Source: Thermoleophilia bacterium
GTDB lineage: Bacteria > Actinomycetota > Thermoleophilia > Gaiellales > Gaiellaceae
Direction of reading: 5' to 3'
Length of the DNA stretch: 39,552 bases
Assembly (NCBI GenBank): GCA_025934995.1
Contig: JAICWC010000017.1
Span: 1 to 39,552 of the forward strand
Shown: piece by piece, positions 23,419 through 31,462 of the stretch
How positions within the stretch are numbered: the first letter of the stretch is position 1
Layout: each line of letters opens with the position of its first letter
Position numbers and translations under genes: made by a program
Notes under the pieces: model-generated
Database searches by the model: none
The model's input: the letters and a program-made list of their open reading frames with translations, nothing else
Told to the model about the DNA's origin: nothing

Positions 23419-24758
23419 TCGGTCGAGTAGAACACGTTCTTGACCTCGCTGTAGCCGTCCATCGCGTGCATCCCGAGCTCGCGGCCGAAGCCACTCTGCT
23501 TGAAGCCGCCGAACGGCGTCGACGGCCGCACCGACGAGTTCGAGTTGATCGACAGGACGCCGGTGTCGATCGCGCGCGCCATGCGCAGCGCCTTGGCGCC
23601 GTCGCGCGTCCAGATCGAGCCGGAGAGTCCGTACAGCGACTCGTTCGCGATCCGCAGCGCATCGGCCTCGTCCTCGAACGGGATGAGCGCCGCCACCGGG
23701 CCGAACACCTCGTCACGCGCGATGCGGTCGCCGGGCGCCGCCTCGACGAGCGTCGCCGGATACCAGAAGCCCCTGCCGGACGGCGCCTCGCCGCGAAACA
23801 GCGGCTCGCCCTCGACGAACGAAGCGACGGTCTCGCGATGCGCGGCGGAGATCAGCGGTCCCATCTCGGTGTCGTCGTCCTCGGGATCGCCGACCTTCAT
23901 CCCGCGCGTCGCATCGACGAGCAGCTCGGCGAACCTGTCGTACGCGCTGCGCTCGACGAGAATGCGCGAGCGGGCACAGCAGTCCTGCCCGGCGTTGTCG
24001 AAGACGGCGTACGGCGCGGTCGCGGCGGCGCGCTCGAGATCCGCGTCGGCGAAGACGACGTTCGCGGACTTGCCCCCGAGCTCGAGCGTCACGCGCTTGA
24101 TCGTGCCCGCCGCGCCGCGCATCACCTGCTGCCCGACCTCGGTCGAGCCGGTGAAGCCGATCTTCGCGACGTCGGGATGCTCGATCAGCCGCTGCCCGAC
24201 GACCGACCCCTTGCCGACGACGACGTTCACCACGCCCTCGGGGATGCCCGCTTCGAGCGCGAGCTCGGCCAGCCGGAGCGCCGACAGCGGCGTCAGCTCG
24301 GCCGGCTTGAGCACGACCGTGTTGCCGCACGCGAGCGCCGGCCCGAGCTTCCAGGAAGAGATGTTGAGCGGGAAGTTCCACGGGACGATCAGCCCGACGA
24401 CGCCGAGCGGCTCGCGGAACGTCATGTCGACGCCGCCCGCGACCGGGATGGTTTCCCCGTAGTGCTTGTCGACGGCCCCGGCATAGAAGTGGAAGACCTG
24501 CGCGACCATCGCGACCTCGCCGCGCGCGCCGGAGATCGGCTTGCCGACGTTGCGCGACTCGATGCGCGCGAGCTCCTCGTGGTGCTCCTCGACGAGCGTC
24601 GCGAGCCGACGCAGCAGCCGCGCGCGATCGGTCGGCGCGACCGCGCGCCACGCCGGAAAGGCCCGGCGCGCACGTGCGACCGCGGCGTCCGTCTCCTCGA
24701 CGCCCGCGGACTCGAGCTCGGCGAGCGGCTCCTCCGTCGCCGGATTGAGGACGATCAC
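23415..24758 (-). CDS. NAD(P)-dependent aldehyde dehydrogenase (AldC/PuuC-like)
   Basis: 447 aa, ALDH superfamily. Glu226 in LELGGKS is the general base, and Cys260 in AGQDC is the nucleophile. The oxyanion/cofactor residues sit in PWNFPLNISSWKLGPALACGNTVVLKPAE, GFTGSTEVGQ and the C-terminal PFGGFKQSGFGRE. It should oxidise the aldehyde released after the gamma-glutamylated amine is oxidised. GTG 24758 overlaps the amidotransferase stop as GTGA, and homology (IVLNPATEE) begins directly after it; longer starts would run through the amidotransferase gene. The N-terminus is slightly short for the family (usually about 480 aa). Its stop overlaps the next ATG as ATGA, giving a tightly coupled operon. 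Confidence 0.9.
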   Translation of the reverse strand: MIVLNPATEEPLAELESAGVEETDAAVARARRAFPAWRAVAPTDRARLLRRLATLVEEHHEELARIESRNVGKPISGARGEVAMVAQVFHFYAGAVDKHYGETIPVAGGVDMTFREPLGVVGLIVPWNFPLNISSWKLGPALACGNTVVLKPAELTPLSALRLAELALEAGIPEGVVNVVVGKGSVVGQRLIEHPDVAKIGFTGSTEVGQQVMRGAAGTIKRVTLELGGKSANVVFADADLERAAATAPYAVFDNAGQDCCARSRILVERSAYDRFAELLVDATRGMKVGDPEDDDTEMGPLISAAHRETVASFVEGEPLFRGEAPSGRGFWYPATLVEAAPGDRIARDEVFGPVAALIPFEDEADALRIANESLYGLSGSIWTRDGAKALRMARAIDTGVLSINSNSSVRPSTPFGGFKQSGFGRELGMHAMDGYSEVKNVFYSTE

Positions 24759-25399
24759 GTGCGCGCCGCCTCGACGAGCTGCTCGAACAATTTCTGGTCC
24801 TCCCCAGCCTCCGGATGCCAGAGCACACCGACCACGAATCGCTTGTCCGGGTCCTCGAGCGCCTCGACCGTCCCGTCCTCCGCCCACGCCACTTCGCGCA
24901 GGCCGTCGCCGATGCGGCGGACGCCCTGATGGTGGTGCGACTTGACGACGCCGGAGACCTCGCCGATGCGCGAGGACGGGTCGACACGCACGGGGTGCTC
25001 GGAGAACGCGCCGACGACGGCGCGATGGTCCTCGTGCCCGACCACGTCGGGCAGATGCTGGATGAGGTCGCCGCCGCGCGCGACGTTCAGCACCTCGAAG
25101 CCTCTGCAGACGGCGAGCACGGGCACGTCGCGCGCGAGCGCGGCCTGCAGAAGCGCGAGCTCTCCGCGGTCCCGCGCGTCGTTCTCGCCGATGTCCTCGC
25201 CGCCCGAGAACACGATCCCGTCGAGGCGATCGAGCGTCTCCTCCACCGACTCCTCGTCGGGCGGGACGAGCAGGGCCCGCCCGCCGGCGCGCTCGACCGC
25301 GCGCACGTAGTCGTACGGGATCAGCGCGGTCTCGAGGTGCCAGTGCCCCCACGATGCCGGGACGACGTACGTCGTTATCCCGATCAGCGGCTTACCCAC
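24755..25399 (-). CDS. class I glutamine amidotransferase-like hydrolase, PuuD (peptidase C26) type
   Basis: The 214-aa product has the C26 triad: Cys98 in AVCRGFEVLNV, His195 and Glu197 in GVLWHPEAGED, plus the N-terminal KPLIGITTY typical of gamma-glutamyl-GABA hydrolases, SGGEDI and VKSHHHQGV. PuuD removes the gamma-glutamyl group at the end of putrescine degradation. Position two in an operon led by a GlnA/PuuA-like ligase supports that role on some gamma-glutamylated amine. The GTG at 25399 overlaps the ligase stop by 8 nt, and its TGA overlaps the dehydrogenase start. It is the counterpart of Rv2859c in mycobacteria. The exact amine is not deducible. Confidence 0.87.
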   Translation of the reverse strand: MGKPLIGITTYVVPASWGHWHLETALIPYDYVRAVERAGGRALLVPPDEESVEETLDRLDGIVFSGGEDIGENDARDRGELALLQAALARDVPVLAVCRGFEVLNVARGGDLIQHLPDVVGHEDHRAVVGAFSEHPVRVDPSSRIGEVSGVVKSHHHQGVRRIGDGLREVAWAEDGTVEALEDPDKRFVVGVLWHPEAGEDQKLFEQLVEAART

Positions 25400-26708
25400 G
25401 TTCGAACAACCGCTCGCGCTCGTAACACGTGACGACCTCGTCGAAGAGGCGCTGCTCCGTGCGCGCGTAGTTCAGGTAGTGGTCGACCACCTCGTCGCCG
25501 AGGAGCGGGCGTGCAACCGCGGACTGTTCGAGCCGTGCGATCGCGTCGCGCAGCGAATGCGGGAAGCGCTCGACGTCGGACTCGTATGCGTTCCCCTCGA
25601 ACGCAGGCTCGAGCTCGAGCCCGGCGTCGATTCCGTGCAGGCCGGATGCGATCAACGCGGCGAACGCGAGATACGGATTCGCGTCCGCGCCCGGGATGCG
25701 CGTCTCGGTGCGCAGCGACGCGCCGTGACCGACGATCCGGAAGCCGCACGTGCGGTTGTCGTACCCCCACGCGAGCGTCGTCGGCGCCCAACTGCCGGCG
25801 GCGAAGCGCTTGTACGAGTTGATCGTCGGCGCGACGAAGACCGCGAGCTCCGCGGCGCATGCGATCTGCCCCGCGAGGTACTGCTTGAAGACGTCGGACT
25901 CGCCGGTGAACGCCGCGTCATCGCCTCGCCAGAGCGACGAATGGATGTGGCACGACGAGCCGACCCACGTGTGGTCCGGCTTCGCCATGAAGGTGACCGA
26001 TACGCCGTGCTGATGCGCGATCGCCTTCAGCCCGGTCTTGAAGATCGCGTGGTCGTCGGCGGCCTTCAACGCGTCCGCGTACTTGAAGTTGAGCTCGTGC
26101 TGACCGGGCCACGCCTCGCCCTTCGAGCCCTCGACGATCATCCCCGCGCCCTGCATCTCGTTCCGCACCCGGCGGAGGAACGGCTCGTCGTAGCCGCTCG
26201 CGAGGATGTTGTAGTCGAGGATGTACGGGACGCTCGGCGTCAGGTCGCGGTAGTGCTTCGCGCGCGCCTCTTCGAAGCTCTCGCGGAACATGAAGAACTC
26301 GAGCTCCGAGCCCACCTTCGCGTCGTAGCCCGCCGCGGCCGCGCGTTCGAGCACCGCTTTCAGGACCTGCCGCGGCGAGACCGGCACGTCGACGTCGCAG
26401 ATGACGAGAGCGGTTCCGTCGTGCCACGGGATCCGCCGCAGCGTCGCGAGGTCGGGCTTCAGCCCGAAGTCGCCGTAACCGCGCTCCCAGCTCGCCATCG
26501 CGTACCCCGGCTGCGGATCCATCTCCATGTCGAGCGCCAAGAGGTAGTTGCACCCCTCGACGTCGTGGCCGGCGCCCAGCTCGTCGAGGAAGAACTCCGC
26601 GTGCAGCCGCTTGCCCATCAAGCGGCCCTGCATGTCCGTGAACGCGGCGATCACCGTGTCGATCGCACCACGTTCCACGTCCGCCCTCAGTTCGTCGACC
26701 GTGAGCAC
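25392..26708 (-). CDS. glutamine synthetase-family gamma-glutamyl-amine ligase (PuuA/GlnA4-like)
   Basis: 438 aa, glutamine synthetase fold without the length or adenylylation region of true GlnA. Metal and substrate motifs: GSELEFFMF, GQHELNFKYADAL, CHIHSSLW (the HxHxS glutamate site), NSYKRF, and RTETRIPGADANPYLAFAA. By family precedent it joins glutamate to a primary amine using ATP, the first step of a gamma-glutamylated amine pathway. It heads the four-gene operon. The GTG at 26708 lies 8 nt after a TAGGTT -10 box on the minus strand, so the message is probably leaderless. The permease gene diverges from it across 79 bp. The substrate could be a polyamine, ethanolamine or monoamine. Confidence 0.88.
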   Translation of the reverse strand: MLTVDELRADVERGAIDTVIAAFTDMQGRLMGKRLHAEFFLDELGAGHDVEGCNYLLALDMEMDPQPGYAMASWERGYGDFGLKPDLATLRRIPWHDGTALVICDVDVPVSPRQVLKAVLERAAAAGYDAKVGSELEFFMFRESFEEARAKHYRDLTPSVPYILDYNILASGYDEPFLRRVRNEMQGAGMIVEGSKGEAWPGQHELNFKYADALKAADDHAIFKTGLKAIAHQHGVSVTFMAKPDHTWVGSSCHIHSSLWRGDDAAFTGESDVFKQYLAGQIACAAELAVFVAPTINSYKRFAAGSWAPTTLAWGYDNRTCGFRIVGHGASLRTETRIPGADANPYLAFAALIASGLHGIDAGLELEPAFEGNAYESDVERFPHSLRDAIARLEQSAVARPLLGDEVVDHYLNYARTEQRLFDEVVTCYERERLFERG

Positions 26709-26716
26709 TGCGGAGG

Positions 26717-26744
26717 AACCTATCGGAACCGTTGAATCTGTCCG
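26717..26744 (-). promoter_or_regulatory. putative promoter of the puuA-like operon
   Basis: On the minus strand CGGACA (26744-26739) is 16 bp from TAGGTT (26722-26717), which ends 8 nt before the GTG at 26708. The -10 box conforms to TAnnnT; the -35 is only 4 of 6. It overlaps the opposing permease promoter. Confidence 0.4.
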
Positions 26745-26761
26745 GCCTGTGCTCTTAGGTT
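26732..26761 (+). promoter_or_regulatory. putative promoter of the permease gene, with near-palindromic -10 copies
   Basis: TTGAAT (26732-26737), an 18-bp spacer and TAGGTT (26756-26761) lie upstream of an AAGGAGG ribosome-binding site (26777-26783). The same TAGGTT occurs on the opposite strand at 26722-26717, so GGAACCTA and TAGGTTCT form an imperfect inverted repeat spanning the divergent region, a candidate operator. Confidence 0.4.
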
Positions 26762-26787
26762 CTCCTCTAACCGATCAAGGAGGATGG

Positions 26788-28362
26788 ATGAGCACCGCCG
26801 CGCACGACGATGACGCGCGCACGCTGCACCGACTGGGCTACGCGCAGGTTCTCTACCGCGAGATGGGCGGGTTCTCGAACTTCGCCATCTCGTTCACGAT
26901 CATCTCGATCCTCGCGGGCTGCCTGACGTCCTACTTCATCGGCTTCAACGACGGCGGCCCGGTCGCGGTCGTCTGGGGCTGGCTGCTCGTGGGCGGTTTC
27001 GTCACCCTCGTCGCGCTCGGGATGGGCGAGGTCGCGTCGGCGATGCCGACGGCGGGCGCGATCTACTACTGGTCGTCGAAGCTCGGCTCACCGGCCTGGG
27101 GCTGGTTCACCGGCTGGTTCAACCTCATCGGCCAGATCGGCGTCACCGCCGCGATCGACTACGGCGCGGCGATCTTCTGGACGGCGCTGATGAACCTCTG
27201 GTTCCCGAGCGTTGGCACGGACACGCACACCGTGTTCATCACGTTCAGCGCGATCGTCGCAGCCCACCTGCTCCTGAACCTGAACGGCGTACGCCTGCTC
27301 GGAAAGCTCAACTCGATCTCGGCGTGGTGGCACATGGCGGGCGTGCTGGTGATCGTGTTCGTGCTGATCATCGTTCCCGACCATCACCAGTCGGCGTCGT
27401 TCGTCTTCGGCAAGACCCTGAACTCGTCCGGCTTCAGCGGCCACAGCTTCTCGAGCGCGACCTTCTGGTTCGTGTTCGGTATCGGCCTGCTGATGGCGCA
27501 GTACACGTACACCGGCTACGACGCGTCTGCGCACATGAGCGAGGAGACGCGCAGTGCGTCGCGCTCGGCGGCGATCGGCGTCGTCATGTCGGTCGTCATG
27601 TCCGTGATCTTCGGGTTCATCCTGCTCGTTGCAGTCACGTTCGCGATTCCGGACGTGCAGGGGACGCTGAACGCAGGAGCGTTCGACATCACGTACATCT
27701 GGCAAAACGCGATGAGCAAGAAGTGGGCTGAGTTCCTGCTCGTCATCGCCTGCGTCGCACAGTTCTTCTGCGGCGCGGCGTCACTGACGGCTGCATCGCG
27801 GATGATGTTCGCGTTCTCGCGCGACGGTGCCGTTCCCGGTCGCAACCTGTGGCGACGCGTCTCGACGCGGACGCGTGTGCCGGTGTACGCGGTCTGTGCG
27901 ATCGCCGTGCTCTCGTGGGCGCTGATGCTGCCGACGCTCGCGAACGGCGCGATCGGCTACCTCGTCGGCACGTCGATCGCGGTCATCGGCCTGTACATCG
28001 CGTACGGCGTCCCGATCTACCTCCGCTGGCGGGCCGGCGACTCGTTCGAGCCCGGCGCGTGGTCGCTCGGACGTCACTACAAGTGGATCAACCCGCTCGC
28101 AGTCGCGTGGATCATCTTGATCGTGATCCTCTTCCTCATGCCGACCGTGCCGACGGCGATCCCGTGGCACAGCGGCTTCGACTGGAACGTCGTCAACTAC
28201 GCGCCGATCACGGTCGGCGGCGTGCTCGTCGTCGTCGGCGTGTGGTGGATGGTGTCGGCGCGCAAGTGGTTCAAGGGGCCGGTGCGCGAAGGCACCGACG
28301 AGGAGCTCGCACGCATCGAGGCGGGCTTCACGGAGGCTCCTGCCGGCACCCAGCCGGCGTAG
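26788..28362 (+). CDS. APC-superfamily amino acid/amine permease
   Basis: 524 aa with about twelve membrane helices (for example FAISFTIISILAGCLTSYFIGF, VVWGWLLVGGFVTLVALGMGEVASA, GVVMSVVMSVIFGFILLVAV). The first segment carries GFSNFAISFTIISILAG and then EVASAMPTAGAIYYWSSKLG, the signature of the GABA/amino-acid permease branch of APC transporters; YDASAHMSEET is also typical. The ATG at 26788 follows a strong AAGGAGG; the overlapping ATG at 26784 is out of frame. Being divergent from the gamma-glutamyl ligase operon, it probably imports that pathway's amine or its product, as PuuP does in E. coli. A strong hairpin terminator follows at 28371. Confidence 0.88.
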   Translation: MSTAAHDDDARTLHRLGYAQVLYREMGGFSNFAISFTIISILAGCLTSYFIGFNDGGPVAVVWGWLLVGGFVTLVALGMGEVASAMPTAGAIYYWSSKLGSPAWGWFTGWFNLIGQIGVTAAIDYGAAIFWTALMNLWFPSVGTDTHTVFITFSAIVAAHLLLNLNGVRLLGKLNSISAWWHMAGVLVIVFVLIIVPDHHQSASFVFGKTLNSSGFSGHSFSSATFWFVFGIGLLMAQYTYTGYDASAHMSEETRSASRSAAIGVVMSVVMSVIFGFILLVAVTFAIPDVQGTLNAGAFDITYIWQNAMSKKWAEFLLVIACVAQFFCGAASLTAASRMMFAFSRDGAVPGRNLWRRVSTRTRVPVYAVCAIAVLSWALMLPTLANGAIGYLVGTSIAVIGLYIAYGVPIYLRWRAGDSFEPGAWSLGRHYKWINPLAVAWIILIVILFLMPTVPTAIPWHSGFDWNVVNYAPITVGGVLVVVGVWWMVSARKWFKGPVREGTDEELARIEAGFTEAPAGTQPA

Positions 28363-28370
28363 CTCGGAAC

Positions 28371-28402
28371 GGCCGGCGCCTGCGGCGACGCAGGCGCCGG
28401 CC
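28371..28402. terminator. strong bidirectional hairpin terminator
   Basis: GGCCGGCGCCTGCG and CGCAGGCGCCGGCC form a perfect 14-bp stem with a GCGA tetraloop, extended by outer AGCTCG/CGAGCT arms. It lies 8 nt after the permease stop and 9 nt after the convergent M20 gene's stop. There is no long T-tract, as is common for high-GC actinobacterial terminators. Confidence 0.8.
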
Positions 28403-28411
28403 CGAGCTCCT

Positions 28412-29494
28412 CTATTCGCACCAGCGGCGCGCGATCGAGACGACCGCGTCGCGCAACCGCCCGAGCGAGGCGATGTCGACCCATTCGACGGCGGCGTGCG
28501 CGCCTTCGCCCTTCGGCCCGAGCAGGACGGTCGGGATCCCGGCGTCGGCGATCAGCGCCGCGTCGGTCCAGAACGGTGCGCCGACGACCTCACTCTCTGC
28601 AACGCGTGCGACGAGCTGCACGAATTCATGCTCCGGCGCAGCCTCGTAGGGCTCGCGGTGCGCGAGGATGCGCAACTCGGCGTCACCCGCGAGCGCGCGC
28701 AGCTCACGCTCGACGTCGTCGACCGTCTCGCCGGGAATCGTGCGTCGCTCGCCCATCAACACGCAGCGCGCCGGATAGCTCGACATCTCCTGTCCGCCGT
28801 CGATCAGCGACGCGTGCACCGCGCCGGGACCGGCGAGCGGATGTCGCGCTCCCCGCTGCAACCGGCGGTCGAGCTCTTCGAGCGCGACGAGCACGGGCCC
28901 CATCTTCACGATCGCGTCGACGCCGAGGTCCGGCCGCGAGCCGTGCGCGGCGACGCCCGCCGTCTCGATCTCGAAGCCGACGAAGCCGCGGTGCGCGATC
29001 GCCACCTGGAGCTCGGTCGGCTCAGCAACGAGTGCTGCGTCGGCGTGCACGCGTTCGAGCATCGCCTCCGTCCCGATCGAACCGAGCTCCTCGTCGGCGA
29101 CTGCAGTGACGATGACGTCGCCGCGCAGTCCCGTTGCGTCCGCGGCCGCGACGCAGAGCGCCGCGATTGCGCCTTTCATGTCGTAGCTGCCACGGCCGTA
29201 GAGGCGACCATCCTCGACGCGCGGCTCGAACGGCGCGTCCATGCCGGCTACCCCGACCGTGTCGAGGTGGCCGTTGAGGAGCAGCGAGCGTCCGCCCCCG
29301 GAGCCGCGGCGACGTGCAATAACGGTCGGACGGTCGCCGGGCCCGACGAGCTCGACCTCCAGGCCCTGCGCCTCGCACCACTCCGCGACCGCGTGTGCGG
29401 CCTCCCGCTCGCCCGCTCCGCCGGGTACGAGCGCGGGATTGACCGAGTCGATCGCGATGAGCCGCCGGGCGAGCTCGACGATCGACTCGGTCAA
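28412..29494 (-). CDS. M20-family metallopeptidase/deacylase (ArgE/DapE-like)
   Basis: 360 aa with the two-zinc site of M20 enzymes in order: HLDTV (His and Asp), GRGSYDMKG (bridging Asp), DEELGS (catalytic and metal Glu), AEPTEL (metal Glu) and GEGAHAAVEW (His). The dimerisation domain between (FVGFEIETAGVAAHGSRPDLGVDAI) is present. Such enzymes hydrolyse N-acyl amino acids, succinyl-diaminopimelate or dipeptides; which one is not decidable. A TTG at 29494 is chosen because TESIVELARRLIAIDSVNP is the usual M20 opening and no better start exists nearby. It converges on the permease gene across a strong terminator and stands alone transcriptionally. Confidence 0.88.
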   Translation of the reverse strand: MTESIVELARRLIAIDSVNPALVPGGAGEREAAHAVAEWCEAQGLEVELVGPGDRPTVIARRRGSGGGRSLLLNGHLDTVGVAGMDAPFEPRVEDGRLYGRGSYDMKGAIAALCVAAADATGLRGDVIVTAVADEELGSIGTEAMLERVHADAALVAEPTELQVAIAHRGFVGFEIETAGVAAHGSRPDLGVDAIVKMGPVLVALEELDRRLQRGARHPLAGPGAVHASLIDGGQEMSSYPARCVLMGERRTIPGETVDDVERELRALAGDAELRILAHREPYEAAPEHEFVQLVARVAESEVVGAPFWTDAALIADAGIPTVLLGPKGEGAHAAVEWVDIASLGRLRDAVVSIARRWCE

Positions 29495-29560
29495 TGCGCT
29501 ACGCGTCGTTCGCGGCTGTGGACGACGCAGCCGCCCCGGTCAGTGCGTTCGGCGCCGCCC

Positions 29561-30880
29561 TCACGGGAGGCTCACCCCGACGGTCGTGGCGAAGATGTCG
29601 GACTTCTTCTTGTACGCAGACGGGACCGCGCTCCCCCAGCTCATCACGACGCTCGTCGGGGAAAGCGTCGAGATCCCGAACGTGTCGCCCGGCCACACCG
29701 AGGTGTCACCGAACGCGTTCGAGACCATGAACGGATCGGACAACCACCCGCGCGTCGTGGAGAACGTGCGCAGGAAGGTCGCGTAGCCGCGGGGGTCGCT
29801 CGACGTCTGACTGCCGACATACGCGATGCCGGGCCCGCCGCCGACGACCTCCATGATGTGCGGCGCGTTGACGTTGTCGGGGGTCGCCTGGATGGCCGCT
29901 GACCACGTCTTGCCGCGATTCGTCGAGTACGAGAGCCAGCCGGTGTCGGTCGAGTCGGTCTGCGTGTCCCAGGACGCGTAGAGGTTGCCGGCCGAGTCGA
30001 TGCCGATGCTCGAGTCGATCCACCACTCCGACAGCGACATCGTCCCCGCCTCGGGCCCGACCTTGACCGGCTTCGTCCACGTGTCGCCGCCGTCGGTGGA
30101 GCGGGTGAAGTACTCGAACGCCGGCGTCATCGCATACGTCGTCGTGTCAGTGATCCCGTAGCCCTGGTAGATGACGTCGAGCGCCCCGTTCGGCTCGACG
30201 ACGAACGGCGCGAGGTCGCCGCCGCTCGCGGGGAAGCCCGGGCTGACGTAGGTGAACGAGCTCCAGGTCTTGCCACGGTCGGTCGACTTCTGCAGCACGA
30301 CGTTGACGTCGCCGCTCGCGTAGCCGCAGCTGCCGTCCGCCGCACAGAGGAACGTGATCGATGATCGATTCGGGCCGTAGTCGTACGTCAGGTACACGGT
30401 GCCGTCGGGACCGACCTCGATGAAGTCGCGGTCGCCCCAGTTCTTGAAGTCCGGCGGCGTCAGCGCCGAGACCTGCGAGAACGTCTGACCGTGGTCGAAC
30501 GACGCGGCGACCACGGGATACCACTGGTTGTTGTGCGCGCGCATGAACGCGGCGTACACGGTGCCGTCGGGGGCGACGGCGAGGGCGGGATCCCACGCGT
30601 TGTAGTCGGACCCGGTCGCGCCGGGAACCGAGATCGGGCTGCTCCAGCTCTTCCCGCCGTCCGTCGAGCGCGCGAAGCCGATGCCGCTGCATCCCATCCA
30701 ATCCTCGTAGACATAGCCGAGCTTCGGATCGACCGCCTGCTCGACCTCTGCGTTCTGACCTGCGCACGACGTCGTCAGGTTCGTGATCGCCCCGCCGGCG
30801 TACGTCGCAGTCGCGGCGTGCGCGCTACCCGTGGTTGCCGCGATCGCGACCGCGACCGCCGCCAAGAACTTGGCCCTCAT
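29561..30880 (-). CDS. exported Asp-box (BNR/sialidase-like) beta-propeller protein
   Basis: 439 aa with a clear signal peptide (MRAKFLAAVAVAIAATTGSAHA, likely cleaved after AHA). Asp-box-type motifs recur at propeller spacing: STDGGKSW, SFDHGQTF, STDRGKTW, STDGGDTW and STNRGKTW. Such exo-alpha-sialidase-like folds are common in secreted actinobacterial proteins, but the catalytic Tyr/Glu and arginine triad of true sialidases cannot be confirmed, so a glycan-binding or non-enzymatic propeller is equally likely. The ATG at 30880 has a GGGAGGAG ribosome-binding site, with a TATGAT box at 30924-30919 upstream. A second, unrelated-looking Asp-box protein is encoded at 37669. Confidence 0.8.
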   Translation of the reverse strand: MRAKFLAAVAVAIAATTGSAHAATATYAGGAITNLTTSCAGQNAEVEQAVDPKLGYVYEDWMGCSGIGFARSTDGGKSWSSPISVPGATGSDYNAWDPALAVAPDGTVYAAFMRAHNNQWYPVVAASFDHGQTFSQVSALTPPDFKNWGDRDFIEVGPDGTVYLTYDYGPNRSSITFLCAADGSCGYASGDVNVVLQKSTDRGKTWSSFTYVSPGFPASGGDLAPFVVEPNGALDVIYQGYGITDTTTYAMTPAFEYFTRSTDGGDTWTKPVKVGPEAGTMSLSEWWIDSSIGIDSAGNLYASWDTQTDSTDTGWLSYSTNRGKTWSAAIQATPDNVNAPHIMEVVGGGPGIAYVGSQTSSDPRGYATFLRTFSTTRGWLSDPFMVSNAFGDTSVWPGDTFGISTLSPTSVVMSWGSAVPSAYKKKSDIFATTVGVSLP

Positions 30881-30937
30881 CTCGACTCTCCTCCCTCGAA
30901 CGGCAATTCCCCGCGCCGATCATACGAGGTGAAAGGC

Positions 30938-31462
30938 TCAACCTCCTGCCGACGCGACCGGCGCCGCGCGCGCGGGAACGGAGTCGTCGCCGCGCCGCAG
31001 GAGGACGAGCACGGACGCAACGGCTGCGCCCGCGGCGACGGCGCCGCCGAGCTCCTGGGCGTGGCCGGCGCCGGCTGCCGCGAGCGCTCCCCAGGCGACG
31101 AGATAGCTCCACGCGCCGAGCACGGCCGCGTAGACGAGCGCGAGCGGGCGCTCGCGCTCGTGCGACGGCCGCCCGCTCAGGAGCGCCATGCCGAGCTCGC
31201 GCTCGAGGGCCTCCGCGCGGCCGATTGCGTACTCGTACAGCTCGGTGTTGTGGAGCTCGTAGACGACGACGCCGAGCGTTGCGACGAGGCCGAGCGCGCC
31301 CACGGCGAGCAGCTCGGCCGGCTGCGTGTGCCGGCCGAGCAGTGCGACCGCGGTTCCCGCAATCGTCGGCACGAACGCGAGGAGCTTGAAGCGAACGTCC
31401 GTCAACGAGCGGACCAGGTCCGTCGTCGCGCCGTATTCCAGCTCGAGGCGGCCGTCAGGCAT
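30938..31462 (-). CDS. four-helix membrane protein, SLATT-like
   Basis: 174 aa. Four hydrophobic segments: FKLLAFVPTIAGTAVALLG, LLAVGALGLVATLGVVVYEL, LALVYAAVLGAWSYLVAWGALAA and GGAVAAGAAVASVLVLL. The cytoplasmic loop YELHNTELYEYAIGRAEALE after helix 2 resembles small bacterial SLATT-type membrane proteins, which are often seen beside nucleotide-signalling or conflict systems; the resemblance is my reading, not a confirmed match. Its ATG at 31462 overlaps the end of the metallopeptidase-like gene by 8 nt, so the two are co-translated. No other domain is visible, and the role is unknown. Confidence 0.65.
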   Translation of the reverse strand: MPDGRLELEYGATTDLVRSLTDVRFKLLAFVPTIAGTAVALLGRHTQPAELLAVGALGLVATLGVVVYELHNTELYEYAIGRAEALERELGMALLSGRPSHERERPLALVYAAVLGAWSYLVAWGALAAAGAGHAQELGGAVAAGAAVASVLVLLRRGDDSVPARAAPVASAGG

